Shown here piece by piece: positions 34,004 to 45,446 of a DNA stretch of 64,000 bases. The translations under genes and the position numbers were made by a program. The notes beneath the pieces were generated by a model. It searched no databases. It saw only the letters and a list, made by a program, of their open reading frames with translations, and was not told the origin of the DNA. The number at the start of each line of letters is the position of its first letter. Within the stretch, counting starts at the first letter, position 1. Source of the stretch: Paracamarosporium sp. OC-R06-R3 (Eukaryota > Ascomycota > Dothideomycetes > Pleosporales > Didymosphaeriaceae); contig JACVRA010000347.1 of NCBI GenBank assembly GCA_019828545.1, positions 97,259-161,258 of the forward strand. The letters run 5' to 3'.

Positions 34004-34540
34004 GGTGGAACTCAAGGTAGTGTCGAAAATTGTTCAGTGGAAAGAGGTACATGAGGCAAAAAATCTATGTCAACAGGAGCCTGAGACGTTCGGTCTATAT
34101 ATGTCTATCCTATAGCCATTAAGCTATCCAAATCAGGAAATCAACCGCCCAGGAAGCTCTTACAGGAATATGGAACTGCTCTGACTAATACGTCTCGAGT
34201 AGAAATGCCAACTGTATCTATCTGGATCTACATGGCAGAAGGGTGGACCGTGGCTGTGCGGGAGCCTGGAAGGTTTGAAGCTAAGTGTGGGGACTATACC
34301 TATCCGGGGTTAGCAGGAGGCTGAAGCCGTCAGCTGTGGAGGCGGTGAGCCTTGCACCTTCGTTATCGATGCACGTCTTAATGCAAGCAACAGGCAGCAG
34401 ACAATATTCACCAATGAAGACCTTCGGTTGTAGCGTGAGGCCAGTTTCGACGCATGATGAGGTGTATGAATGGCGATGAAAGGCATATAAGGTAGTGCCA
34501 CGTCCACCTGGAGACACCAAACCAGTCTTAACTTTCCACA
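34004..34540. promoter_or_regulatory. Divergent promoter, HET gene / AAA ATPase
   Basis: 537 bp between divergent starts. A TATAAG at 34486-34491 lies 50-55 bp before the ATPase ATG. No coding signal. Confidence 0.4.
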
Positions 34541-36734
34541 ATGGCAGAAGACACAGGGGCCCCTCCTGGGCTAGAAGCTCTTGCTAGTCACCTCGGATAC
34601 ACCTTTGTTAAGAAAGACGCTTCTTCGTCTGCGAGCAGTGTTGTTGGTGACTCAACAGTGAAACCCGGAGACGCAGAGACAACTTCGACTGAAACCAAGA
34701 ACGAGGAACCCAAGGAAGAACCGTCGCAATGCGATGCCCCACCGGGGTCACTGACATCGTCCGCTAACATCTATCGTGACTCGCCTGACGATAGCTGGAC
34801 AGCAAAGAAGCCAGAAAACACGGAGCCGGCAGAAGGAAAAGACACCATAGGTCATGCTGTTGTTCTTCGTCAACAAAAGAGCAAGGACAGCCGTAAAGGA
34901 TACGAAATCCATTCGATTGTGATTCAATCCTCCGCCCTAAAGGCCGCGTTGGCAGAGGTCCTTGAAGGGTATCCCGGCGTCTGCTGCAACTTGGATCGGT
35001 TAGTCTTCAAGGCTCCTTTCGCACCTTTCGTCCATCGATGGGGAGTCATCCTCAAGTACCTTGAAAAAGATGGGCTGGATAAGACCACGAGAGATCACAT
35101 GACCTTGCTGCGCGATATCTTGCAGAAGGAGTTGGCTGAAACGATCAAAGCCTTGGAAGACTACGTAAGCAATGGGGTTGTGACATACGAGCACGCATGG
35201 ACCGTGTTCCAGCCAGACGCCGTTGTCGTGACACAGAGCGGCCCAGGCGAACACATCGCTCTTAGACTAAAGAGTGGGTCCTACGAGAAAACGGACGAAG
35301 GAAACTTTTTTGCTTTGAAATGCCAGGTCGTTAATTGGAATGGAAAAGCCTTTGGATGGTCAGAAGAGTATGTGAAATTACCAGAATTCGAAGGGATCGA
35401 GCCGATTAGCGAGCTGCGTGCTATTCCTTTGGCGTTCCATTCGAGGAAGGAGCATGTGAAGCATGCACTCATTGAACGAGGGAAACGGTTTGCCGCCCTA
35501 TCTGGCTATCATTATAGAAGGTAAGTCGACCTCATATTCTGAGACAGAAACTAGACTGAGTTAAATCAGCTACGATGGGCCTGCAATCGAACGGACTCAG
35601 GATGGAAACATTGTCGTGCATAACAAAGGTCGCATTATCATCGACACGAACAGTTTCTGCAAGCAGCCCTATCAGTGCAAAGTTTACACTGTGCCTTTGA
35701 GCAGCAAGGTGAAAGCTAACGTCACCACGTCTGATGATGATCAAGCCATGGATGACAACGACGACAACGTCTATTGGGATCCACCAGTAGAGTCTGACAC
35801 AGTGCTATCTGCCAAAAAGAAGTCTGATTCAGAACCTACAAAACTTACGGACTACCAATACATGCTTTGTACACCGATCTTGCGTGGATACTCGCTGTCA
35901 GCTAAGAAGTGGCGTAAGTTTCGCCGATGCCAAATAGACATTGTAACGTAGGATACTGATTCTTTCATAGTTTCTTTCTATATCAACTACGTCCAACCCA
36001 TCCAGTGGAATACCAACGCGTTCGACAACCTGGTCTTACCAGCAGCTCAGAAAAAGCTCGTGTTGGCGCTGTCCAAGACTCAAGCTGCAACATCCAACAA
36101 CTTCGATGACGTGATCGCTGGCAAAGGCAAAGGCATGATCCTCCTGCTTTCTGGACCACCAGGCGTTGGTAAAACTTTAACCGCGGAAGCTGTATCTGAA
36201 AGCATGAAGGTACCGCTATATATGATGTCTGCTGGAGACCTTGGCACTCGTCCACACGACGTGGAATACAACTTGGCAAACATCCTGGATATTGTGGCTA
36301 GATGGAAGGCAATCCTGCTCATAGATGAGTGCGATGTATTCCTTGAAGCACGCTCTGCCCACGATCTGGAAAGGAACAGGCTTGTGTCCATCTTTTTGCG
36401 CTTGCTGGAGTACTATCAAGGCACCCTCTTCCTCACCACAAATCGAGTGGGGAACATGGATCAAGCATTCCAGTCCAGGATACATGTCCACATGAAGTAT
36501 GCTGATCTAACGAGCAAATCAAGGCGTCAGGTCTGGAGCAACTTTGTCGGCCAGATGCCGTCGCACTTTAAGGCATCTGAGCTTGATGAACTTGCGGAAG
36601 CGCCGCTGAATGGAAGGCAGATCAAGAACTTGGTGAAAACGGCACAGCTATTAGCGCTTGAGGACCAAAAGTCTCTGACGAAAGAGCACGTTGACATGGT
36701 AATGGCGATCGAAAACGGGTTCGAGGATGAGTAG
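34541..36734 (+). CDS. AAA+ ATPase with fungal N-terminal domain (DUF7025-like)
   Basis: Exons 34541-35520, 35570-35913 and 35971-36734 (introns 49 and 57 bp) give 695 residues. The N-terminal 100 residues are acidic and disordered. A middle domain of about 250 residues is of the kind that precedes single AAA modules in many filamentous fungi; I assign it to the DUF7025 type by resemblance. The AAA module has Walker A G-P-P-G-V-G-K-T (about 503-510), Walker B I-L-L-I-D-E-C-D, a sensor-1-like F-L-T-T-N-R and an R-I-H-V arginine-finger region. It probably assembles as a ring and remodels a protein partner. Which partner is unknown. Such genes are expanded and often accessory in ascomycetes. Confidence 0.9.
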
Positions 36735-37077
36735 AGAGTAGAATTATCTGGTTCGGCATGATTATGCCATGTGTCCGATAACTTCCAGATAATGAATTTA
36801 GGATAACTAGACGTGACTATCTGTTCACAAAATCAAGGCGGCTCTTCCAAGCTCATCTTGAACCGCTAGATCCCTTATCCAAAGCCTATCGGTGACCATG
36901 AGAACAACAAGCGAAGGCTAATAGAGATAGTACATGACTCTTGGTGACGGTTCTCCGTTACTTACTAGTCATACGAGAAAACTGAAAAAGATATCGTGAT
37001 CAAAATGCTCAGCATACTAGCATTGCCCAGAACAATCCACGCATATCAAAGAATGCAAACCGCGAAAGCAATAAGTT
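36735..37077. terminator. Convergent 3' region, AAA ATPase and F-box gene
   Basis: 343 bp between convergent stops, no coding signal. Confidence 0.35.
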
Positions 37078-38667
37078 TTAATACCAATCGCCATTGTCCT
37101 CATCATCCTCAAGCCCCTCAGGATTAAGGCTCAGGATGCGCTGCCCGGGGGTTGTATCCGTGAACGCACTCTCGAAGATTCCACTCACAGCCCTTTTCCC
37201 AATCTCACCAAAACTATTATATCCTTCGAGTTCGCCAACCACCGAAGCCCATTCTAAATCTCGAGGGCTGCGAGCTGGACCTAAATCGCTCCACCGCGTC
37301 ACAAGGAGCACCTGCCTGAATCTTGCCGGGCCCATTTTCTGTACGGTCTTATCTTCAACGAGCTTCAACTCGAAAAGATACTCTGTTGGGCAGTCTGCGC
37401 AACGACGCATAGGTTGACAGTGACCGCACAGCGCAGTAGGACCGGAGAATTTGGCATGTCGCACTTTGTTTACAGCAGCCAGATAAACGTTTTCTTCCGG
37501 AAGTGGTATGTGATCTAACGCACACTTAGGTATTGAGGTCAAGAGTCCTTTGCGCCAATGTGCGCATACGCTGAAATAGGGAGTGTAGTCGCTGCGACTG
37601 AAGAGGAGCATGCGCTTTGCTGCTGGTTGTAGTCCTCCTTCCACGAAGACCTGGGACTTCACTCGCATCAATACATGCCCGTTACTTGGATTGATGTGAA
37701 ACATGCTTTCGTGTGTCCAGTCCGATTCAAGGTCTTTGAATCGCCGAGCTAGCGATTGAACCTCTACGCCATAACCCGGCCCATGCTCCCAGGCACGCTT
37801 GTAAAGTTGAACAAAGGTAAACGGCAGGTAGCGATAATCGCTAATGCGTAGACGAGGCGGTGGCATGAGGTTGTTCGTACTGTTCGGACAATCGAATACA
37901 GGATTAAGAACTTTTGGTGGTTTGAGTTTTTCCAAACCTGGAGATGTGCGTACATGCCATTTAGCGCAAGGGAAACAAAAGAGATGGTTCGGAAGTTTTT
38001 TGTCCATGGCAAGTAAAAAGTCCACGCGATACGAAAGGTGTATCGGGTTACGCAGCAATTCGTATGATTGGTCACCCAATCGGGTATGCATGGCTCGACA
38101 TGTGGAAGCTAGGTTGGCAACGTCGAGAGGAGAAAGATAATCGCTGACCAATCCCCATAACTCAGGGCAAAATTTCGATAGCAAAGTGGCACCGTCCGGT
38201 TGTGAAGGGTCGTATTCCCATTGCTCCACATGAACAACTTCCTCGGTGTCATCAAGGGTTTCAGAGAAGCCAAAGGCATGCATCATCTCTGTTAAGTCTT
38301 TGCGTTCACCAGTATCCTTGTCGAGTTCTATGCGACCAGGCGCTTGATGAGCAGCTTTTTGCAACTTTCGCGGACCTCTCCTCGACGGAACCGAATGCGA
38401 ACGGCCTTCCGAGCTGGTTCTCCATGGCGTGAAATCAGAGCTCAATCTTGATATTGTACTCGTGATACTACTTGAGCGGGGAGTATTGTGAGAGTTAAGT
38501 AGTACTTTCCCGTCGCTCGTTGTCGTATCCTGGGATTTCACACTGTTGACGTCGAACTCCACATGGGCGGCATTCTTCTTCTTAAGCTTGCGAGGTGCAG
38601 CATCTTTATTACGTCCAAATCCGAACCTCGAACGGAAGCTTGACGGCTTTGGTGCAACGTCGGTCAT
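37078..38667 (-). CDS. F-box domain protein
   Basis: Single exon, 529 residues from the ATG at 38667. The first 150 residues are basic and Ser-rich, ending in a short acidic stretch. An F-box follows at about residues 166-205: C-P-E-L-W-G-L-V-S-D-Y-L, then D-V-A-N-L-A-S-T-C-R-A-M. After it come two C-F-P-C / C-G-H-C-x-x-M-R-R-C-x-x-C Cys clusters that may bind zinc. This arrangement is common in uncharacterised ascomycete F-box proteins, which link substrates to SCF ubiquitin ligases. No WD40, LRR or Kelch substrate domain is present, so the target is unknown. The C-terminus is acidic. Confidence 0.87.
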   Translation of the reverse strand: MTDVAPKPSSFRSRFGFGRNKDAAPRKLKKKNAAHVEFDVNSVKSQDTTTSDGKVLLNSHNTPRSSSITSTISRLSSDFTPWRTSSEGRSHSVPSRRGPRKLQKAAHQAPGRIELDKDTGERKDLTEMMHAFGFSETLDDTEEVVHVEQWEYDPSQPDGATLLSKFCPELWGLVSDYLSPLDVANLASTCRAMHTRLGDQSYELLRNPIHLSYRVDFLLAMDKKLPNHLFCFPCAKWHVRTSPGLEKLKPPKVLNPVFDCPNSTNNLMPPPRLRISDYRYLPFTFVQLYKRAWEHGPGYGVEVQSLARRFKDLESDWTHESMFHINPSNGHVLMRVKSQVFVEGGLQPAAKRMLLFSRSDYTPYFSVCAHWRKGLLTSIPKCALDHIPLPEENVYLAAVNKVRHAKFSGPTALCGHCQPMRRCADCPTEYLFELKLVEDKTVQKMGPARFRQVLLVTRWSDLGPARSPRDLEWASVVGELEGYNSFGEIGKRAVSGIFESAFTDTTPGQRILSLNPEGLEDDEDNGDWY

Positions 38668-39582
38668 GGTCGGCTTTTAGAATAGCCACTCGACAATCAA
38701 ACGATCAAGTCGCTAGGACGGGATGGATAGCAACACGCAGGGGTTCGGGGACGATACAGGGGGATAGGATGCGCCTGAGATCTGATATGAATAGGATTTT
38801 GTCTTGTTGATAATGTTCTAGGGGCTAAAGGGATCGTCATCGCTCCACTGTAGCTTCCGCGCTGTCCGATGTTTCACGTGAGCTCTTGGCGCGCTAAATA
38901 TCGGTCAGCGAATTGCGGGCTATCTGCGAACATCATTCAGCATACGTCTTGCTTTCTAATAAGATCTTAATCGTCAAAGTTTTGCATCTTGTGTACTTAG
39001 GCATAAGTATTGCAAGAAACCGGTCGAAAAGAGACCTCGTCGATCGTCATCTGCCTAGCTTGCGGAAGCAGGCTGAGCGAACCACAAGCCAATGTTTCAC
39101 CATGATCCACCTTCAAACCATTCAACGTGACACCGGCTAAGGTCCGGCATGCTTCGTGTTGCTTGGTTTCGTTCTGTAGAATCCATTGGCAAGCTGTCGA
39201 GAGTACATTGTCTATCAATGCTAGAAGCGTCGCTGTCAACGCTTTGTCAATCAGCTCATCAGTACTTCCTAGAAACCTCTATCTTGTCTTGAATAGAATT
39301 AAAAGACAGAACTCATGGATAGATCGTTGCTGGTGGCATGCAAGATTGACAGTTCGATGTCATTGGCTGACTAGTTTTGGCCTCTACCATCCTGGAGCAT
39401 AAACTGATTCTCGACACAAAGCCGTTCCCTTCTATTGGAGTTTACAAGAAGTCTTGTTGGTTCAGTTGTCGAAGCTTCACCAACTTGGGATGCAAATAGA
39501 CAAATTACTAGATATTCGCCGAAGTTTCTTTCGATTTGCTTCATCCATAGCTACACTACAAGTCGGGATTGACCCTCCCCCC
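38668..39582. other. Intergenic, nothing recognised
   Basis: 915 bp between two leftward genes: promoter of the F-box gene and 3' end of the beta-helix gene. Short open frames (for example 38997-39239, 39127-39402) show no domains. Confidence 0.35.
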
Positions 39583-40756
39583 TCAACAAATACTCTTCGC
39601 TCCATTCCCAGTAAGAGTCCAATTCGTATTGTCCCCACAGGGGCTCTCCTTAACGCTCGTATTATCCACCTTGAGCGTAATCCAAATATCCTTCGTATTA
39701 GGAAACTCGTCTCGCGCGGAAATCCTTACTTCACCCCCGCCATTCACAGTACCTCCGTTGATACGCAAATTATAACAATTCTCAATCAACACAGCGTTGT
39801 TACCATTACTCGCCAGATCCACCGTGGTAATTGTCGCGCCGCCAGATTGTGAAACGCAAAAGACGCCGCGGCCACCTCCGCGAGAAACGACTTTGTCGAT
39901 CACAACGTTGGTCGTGTACGCGCCTGACGCGAGCTGTCCGTTGTTGTTTGCGAATCGCAGTGTCGCGTATCCTGTTCCGGCACCGACGTTGTTACCATCT
40001 ACGAGGCCGACTTTCGCGTTGGTCGTTTTCTGCAGAAGTAGTCCGGATTCGCCTACGTTCTTTGCAATGACTTGGTTTATTGTCAAGCCGTCGATGTTCC
40101 AAGTTTCTACAGCGTGGCTGGAAGCTCCGGTTACGTTGATGACGTCCATCTTAACGTTCGTGTTCGCGGGATTGTCCCGGTCGAAGCGTACTTTCGAGTT
40201 GTTAATTAGCCTGCTTTGATAAAATAGAGGGAGGAGATACTCACTACCCAATCCACCGCTCAGATTCATGGTGATCTTCCCGAGCACGAGGTCCTTTGTG
40301 CCGTAGAAGCGCAGCCCAAAATACGGATTCCCAGTCATCGTCAAATACGGAATCTGGACGCCTTGCGTATTGAGCGATTCGATGGCGCCATGGCCCGCAC
40401 GGTTAGCAACGTTGATGGTGCCGCAACCCTCGAAGATTTTTCCACTGCCGATAGTGATGGTGTTGGCTCCGATTGAACCTGATGCAATGACGGAAACGCG
40501 TTGACCGCTGCCTGGTAGACATTAAATTAGCGAACGTTGGTAGTGGTGGTTCCAGAAAGACCTTACTGATAGAGTCAACGGCCGCTTGGATTGCAGCGCG
40601 ATAATCCGAGCCAGTATATACTGTAGACGAGCCCTTTGTCGCTGTGAACGAGCTCCCAGACCCAGTCACCTTTGCATTCGGGGTCCCGGAGCCGCATTGC
40701 GCGTGTACAAAAGAGACGAGCGTGAGTGCAGCTGCTACGAGCGACAAGCGTGCCAT
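39583..40756 (-). CDS. Secreted right-handed beta-helix protein (pectin-lyase-like fold)
   Basis: Three exons, 40756-40567, 40511-40245 and 40190-39583 (introns 55 and 54 bp), give 354 residues. The second junction uses a GTGAGT donor and restores G-L-G-I-R-F-D-R-D; using the nearby GTAGTG instead would change one residue. A signal peptide (1-19) is followed by repeated short strands with N, G and V ladders, for example N-V-K-M-D-V-I-N-V-T-G and N-V-V-I-D-K-V-V-S-R-G-G-G-R-G. They are typical of parallel beta-helix enzymes and wall proteins. No canonical pectate-lyase or polygalacturonase catalytic signature is evident, so activity is open. A TATAAA at 40821-40816 lies 60 bp before the ATG. 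Confidence 0.85.
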
Positions 40757-41735
40757 AATTGCTATGCTACAATATAGTTGCCGAGCGAAAGAGATGCACC
40801 ACAAATGATGCCAGCTTTATATCTATTGTGCTGTGCGATGCAGTACTCTAGTGTGCACCTTTCGGTATGACATTGTCTTCATTTTACTAACGTTGGCTTT
40901 TCTTCCGTCCTGTAAAGCTCCATAAATCATCTCAATTGGCAAAATAGACACTCTGCAAATAGAAACCTGACACACCAAGCTTCGGTTCATTTGCTCACTG
41001 TCCAATCATCTAACACACCTTGTGTAGCTTCCCCATATATTACCCCAGATCGACGTGATTTCGGACGATGCTAGCCCGGCAGCTCGAGCATCTGTCTAGA
41101 CCAGGACCAAAAGGCGCATGGTCAGAGGCTTAATGCAAGCCAAGAGGAACTTTGATAGTAGTAGCCGAAGTCGGTTCTCGACCGAAGCGTTGAATTTACA
41201 GAATGGGAGGCGTACCAAGAATGCCGAGAGGCGCATAGCTATATATACGGAACACCCATCTCTTTTAATTTTCCGGATCTCACCAGCCAAGGATTTGCGT
41301 TATATTGGAAGCACATTGCACAATATGATATTCCGCAAATCGCAAAAGTGTACCAGAAGGAAACACCAATATATGCATCGTGATAATGTCGCAGACGACT
41401 ACATTGTGGTTGACACGAGCGCCTGCTTCCAAGTCACACCGACTATCCTACATACATCGTCCATCTCGATACATTTCAGTTACATCATATGCTTGCTCCT
41501 TACTCACTAACACATGAGTTCCTAACTCGTCATATCACCCGAAATGCCTAACAGCGAGCTGATGTACTCAATTGCACTTCCAAACACCTTATGCTATGCA
41601 ATTACCCTTTTGCAAAATCGATAAAGCAAACTACATGTAACGCCTTCGCTAAAGTTTAGGACAAAGATACAGAAAGTGGTTATGGGTAAGTCTATGTCGC
41701 AGATAAAATACAGTTTGGCGCCGAGGGGGTCGTCA
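40757..41735. other. Intergenic, beta-helix promoter and SOG2 3' region
   Basis: 979 bp between two leftward genes. The TATA box of the beta-helix gene is here. A rightward 130-codon open frame at 41118-41510 begins with ATG but has no recognisable domain or codon signal; not called. Confidence 0.35.
40816..40821 (-). promoter_or_regulatory. Probable TATA box of beta-helix gene
   Basis: TATAAA on the minus strand, 60-65 bp upstream of the ATG at 40756. Confidence 0.5.
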
Positions 41736-44689
41736 TCATATACGCCGGGCGGTCTGGCTTAAGAACCGATCGGCACGCTCATTGAAATTGATGGTGCTCG
41801 AAGAGAGATGAGGAGGATGATTTGGTGTGTTTGGAATGGTTGCTTGTGCAGCGGCGCCCAAGGCAGCACTCAAAGGTGTTGCCGGCACCGGGGTAACGTA
41901 ACCCCCAGAACCTTGTGACCCTACACTAGTCGTGGAATAGGGCTGAGCATACGCCGAAGTAAGGTTCGTGATGGAAGTATTTATCGGACCAGGGAGCGAT
42001 AGCCCAGTGCCAGAGCTCATGGTCGACTTGCTCAAGAACCTTGGTGGTTGGGTTCTGGAGGTAAAAGACGAAAGCGAAGAGATGATTCCAGGGTTATTCG
42101 AAGTAAGATGAGACCAGGGAGAATCGTTGATGGCAAGACTAGCATCCTTGACTGTCCTGTGCAGAGGCTTCATCAGTTGTTTGACTTCAGGACTGAGCAA
42201 CCCCATGTTTCGACCCTGTGCTGTGCTGGCTGTAGCTAGGTCGCCCCAAGCCTGAAGATTGTCAGCCAACGTTCCAAAGAAACAGATGAAACAGCAAAAC
42301 GCACCTTGATGAAACCCATACACTGTTGCCAAAATTCTGGCTGATTGCGCACGTAGTGATCACCGAATTGCATGTACCTCAAGCGGTCTGAGAGTCGGCT
42401 AGACATGTGCTGTACTTCGTGGCTCTTCTCTATCAGACCTCCTAATACCTTTAATCGTGGGTCTTCAGAGTCCAACTCTTTTGAGAGTTGTCTGTGTGTG
42501 TTCGTAAGACGATCTATAATCTGTGGTATTGAGGCATCGCAGTTTTCACATGCCGCTTTGAGCTTGTCGAAAATCCTTGCGAATCGGTTGTCTTCGTCTG
42601 CCTCTTCGTAATTGCTTGTCAGTGTATTGGTCCGCGACATGGTGGTGGCCAAGGTAGCGAAAGATTCGCCCGACCGAGGTGTTGCGGAGCTGATGCTCGT
42701 AAGGGTGTTTGTCCGACTGTTGTCGTTACTGTGCAATATAACGGGCGGTGGCATCTGATAGGATCCGTTTCGCTGAGGGGGAGATTGCTGGAACCGTCGC
42801 GCTTTGAGCGGACGAGGTCGCAGAGTACCCGTGTTGTCGGCGCCGTTAATTCGCCGATTGACAGCGGCGGTACCACGAAATTCAGCTCCTAATATCTGGC
42901 AAGCATTTCGCATCTCGATTAGACTACCCTGTTGGAGAAAGAGGAAACTTCGCACGATGCGAGCGTCTGCATAATGCGTGATCTCGACACGGTTTTCTGC
43001 GATCGAGAGGCTAAGAGCCAAGAAGGAATCTAGGCACCTCAAAGCATACTGATAGACTGACTTGGAAATCTTCTGCGCATTCTCTTCATCTTCTTCTTCC
43101 TCAAATCTGTGGAGAAGGTCGTTTAGAGCGCGGACGTTTAGAAAGGTCATATTGTGTCGACGAAAATATTCTTTTCGACGCGTTTCGTCTTTTGACCGAG
43201 CAGTTCTCTTGATTGAGTGAACCATGTGCGAAAGGCAATCGTGCAGTTGAGAAACTGCATAGAGAAAGTTTTTGGATGCCTCCACAACAATGTCTGGTGC
43301 CTGAGATCCGCGCTTGTCCTCGTAGACATCAGATAATGGACGGTTAGCTAAAGGTCGCATAGTGCCAGAGTCACCGTAGCCGATGGCTGTGGCTGGTCCC
43401 GACATGCCATTGGCCAGGTTGTTGCCGGGCACGAGATATCCCTGGCTAAAACCCCGAAAGTGGCTTGTCCGCTTCAACTCATCTACAGATCCAAGCTCTG
43501 GAGTCTGCTTGGTGTAGATGCCCATGCGTTTTTGGCGGTGGGTAGACGAACCTGAACCTGCGCCTTCACTCGAACTTCGGATTCGTTCATTCGAGCCGGT
43601 GGATCCATTGGTCAAAATGAGCGGCGAAATCTGAGGCCTGCGGGATTGCCCGTTTGACTGTGTCTGGGAAGCTACACGATAGTGTGAACGGGAAGGTATA
43701 GGTGGTGCCATGCCCGGCGAATCAGAACGGTTTTCTGGAAAGCCTTCTATGTTCCCCATGCTTGGTTTAACAGGAAATCGTCCGCCGTTGACACGTCGTG
43801 AGGGGCGCGGGGTCTCAGGATTGCTTTCGGTCCAGCTGCCTAGGATTAGCAGGTAAAATGGACAGGACGATGGATATATACCTCTCATCACCAGACGACT
43901 CGACTCTTAATCGGTCCAACTCGACGCGTTGCTTTTCTTTGGAGACATGCTGCCGCATGAACTTCTTTACTTGTGTCGCAATGTGGGCATCCCGCTCATT
44001 CTCGTTTGCCGGCGAAGGGGCATTGCTTTTGATTGTGCAGATTTCCGGAGGAGGAAATGTCAACTGGTTCCCGTCAAGTTTGAGCACCTGTAGGCTGTTC
44101 ATTTCCCCCAAGCACACGGGAAGCTCCTCGATTCGATTCTTGGCGATGGCTAGCACTTTCAAGGAAGCCAGATTGGCAATCTTGGGTGGGATGGATCTGA
44201 GTTTGTTCCTGCTGACATCGAGGATCTCGAGCGATGTCATCTCAAGGATCTACTGGCATCAGCATGCTGGCCACGGGTGCACGGGAGGGTGACAACGCAC
44301 GGCATCGGGGATCTCGCGCATGGCATTGTAGCGCACGTTGAGGTAGCGGAGGCGCTTGCACTCGATGAGGCGGGAGGGGAGGGTGGTGAGGAGGTTGTGC
44401 GAGAGGGCAAGCCTGGGCAGTTAGCCTCGAGCAAGTGGTACATGGGGGCTCGGAGGGGGCACCTCTCGATCTCCGCATGGATGACATCGATGACCTCGTC
44501 GGGCAGGCGGGCGATGCTCTTGTGGCCGAGGTCGATGGTGATGCCGGGCTGCTGCGACTGCAGGTCGCGTGCGCCGTTGGGCGTCTCTGCGGCGCGGTGG
44601 GTGATGTCGTCGCGGGACTGCTCGAAGGCGGCCTTTGCGAGGGCCACGACGTCGTCGTCGGAGATGGGGGTGGGCGCGTCGTTGCTCAT
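41736..44689 (-). CDS. SOG2: RAM signalling network leucine-rich-repeat protein SOG2
   Basis: Five exons, 44689-44463, 44412-44301, 44249-43882, 43835-42305 and 42251-41736, give 917 residues. Introns are 50, 51, 46 and 53 bp; the first two cut within the leucine-rich repeats. Residues about 50-190 form LRRs with the L-x-x-L-x-L-S-x-N / L-P pattern. The rest is the SOG2 region: a disordered Ser/Pro/Arg stretch, then helical blocks with S-Q-L-H-D-C-L-S-x-M, E-Y-F-R-R-H-N-M-T-F-L-N-V-R-A-L and F-D-K-L-K-x-A-C-E. SOG2 works with the NDR kinase Cbk1, Mob2, Kic1 and the scaffold Tao3 to control polarised growth and cell separation. The first ATG in frame gives the usual short acidic N-terminus. 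Confidence 0.93.
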
Positions 44690-45446
44690 GGCGAGCGGTG
44701 CGGGGGGCGTCTGCAGCGGGCGGGCGAGGAGAGGCTGGGCGGCAGCATGCTCGGCGGAATGCTGGTGGGCAGGTCGAGGTGCTCGTACAGGGCGATGAAG
44801 CACGCAAGGACTCGTTGGTCGCGGGAGGGAGCGCCTAGCCGCATCGGGCACAATCAGGCACCGCACCTCCCTGCGCCGTCACGGCGACACCACCGCCAAT
44901 CTTCAGCCTGAAGCTCGCCAGCTACCGCGAAACGCCCGCGCCCTGCAGCCAGCGCCTGCCCCAACGCCTGCACTGCTCGCTCACTCGCCCATCCCACTGC
45001 TCGAACCATGGACCCAAGCACCCAGCACGTGAGCGGGACCGTTGCGGCCAGCATCAAACGGCTCGCTAGCCACGGTAGCCCGGCGCCGTCTCACCTGGAT
45101 TCGAAGACCAGGCCCGTGGAGACGTCGTGGTGATCCGCTCCACCCACCGCCAGCTTCTGGATCGCGAGAAAACCCTGTGTCGCGTGCTGTGACTGGCTCC
45201 GGATGGGATACTCTTGCTCCCGCCACGCAGCAGTGGCCTTGTACAGCCAGCCGTGCCCGGCAACGCGTTCCCTCACGGTGATGTCAGCCACGCGATGGAC
45301 TAGAGGAGACGCGCAGTAGTGGCGCCGGCAACAGCGTCATCAACAGCTGAAGGCCTCTGTCAGTCGTGCAGCACGGTTTGGCCCGCAGCCAGCTTTGACT
45401 ACTTGTCTCCACAGGAACGATATTGTTTGCGACTCAGCAGCGTGGT
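44690..45446. promoter_or_regulatory. GC-rich divergent promoter, SOG2 / disordered protein
   Basis: 757 bp between divergent starts. A TTGACTACTTGTCTCCACAG sequence ending at 45415 looks like a branch site plus acceptor, so the rightward gene may have a 5' UTR intron or an unseen first exon. A leftward 66-codon open stretch at 45091-45291 ends at a good donor but lacks an ATG start. Confidence 0.4.

Noticed and set aside
41118..41510. Rightward 130-codon open frame starting with ATG
   Set aside because: No domain, signal peptide or conserved-looking block; likely chance in the SOG2/beta-helix spacer.
45091..45291. Leftward 66-codon open stretch ending near a good splice donor, between SOG2 and the disordered protein
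   Set aside because: No ATG at its start, no recognisable family, and no downstream exon could be joined convincingly. The region is GC-rich, which favours long chance frames.
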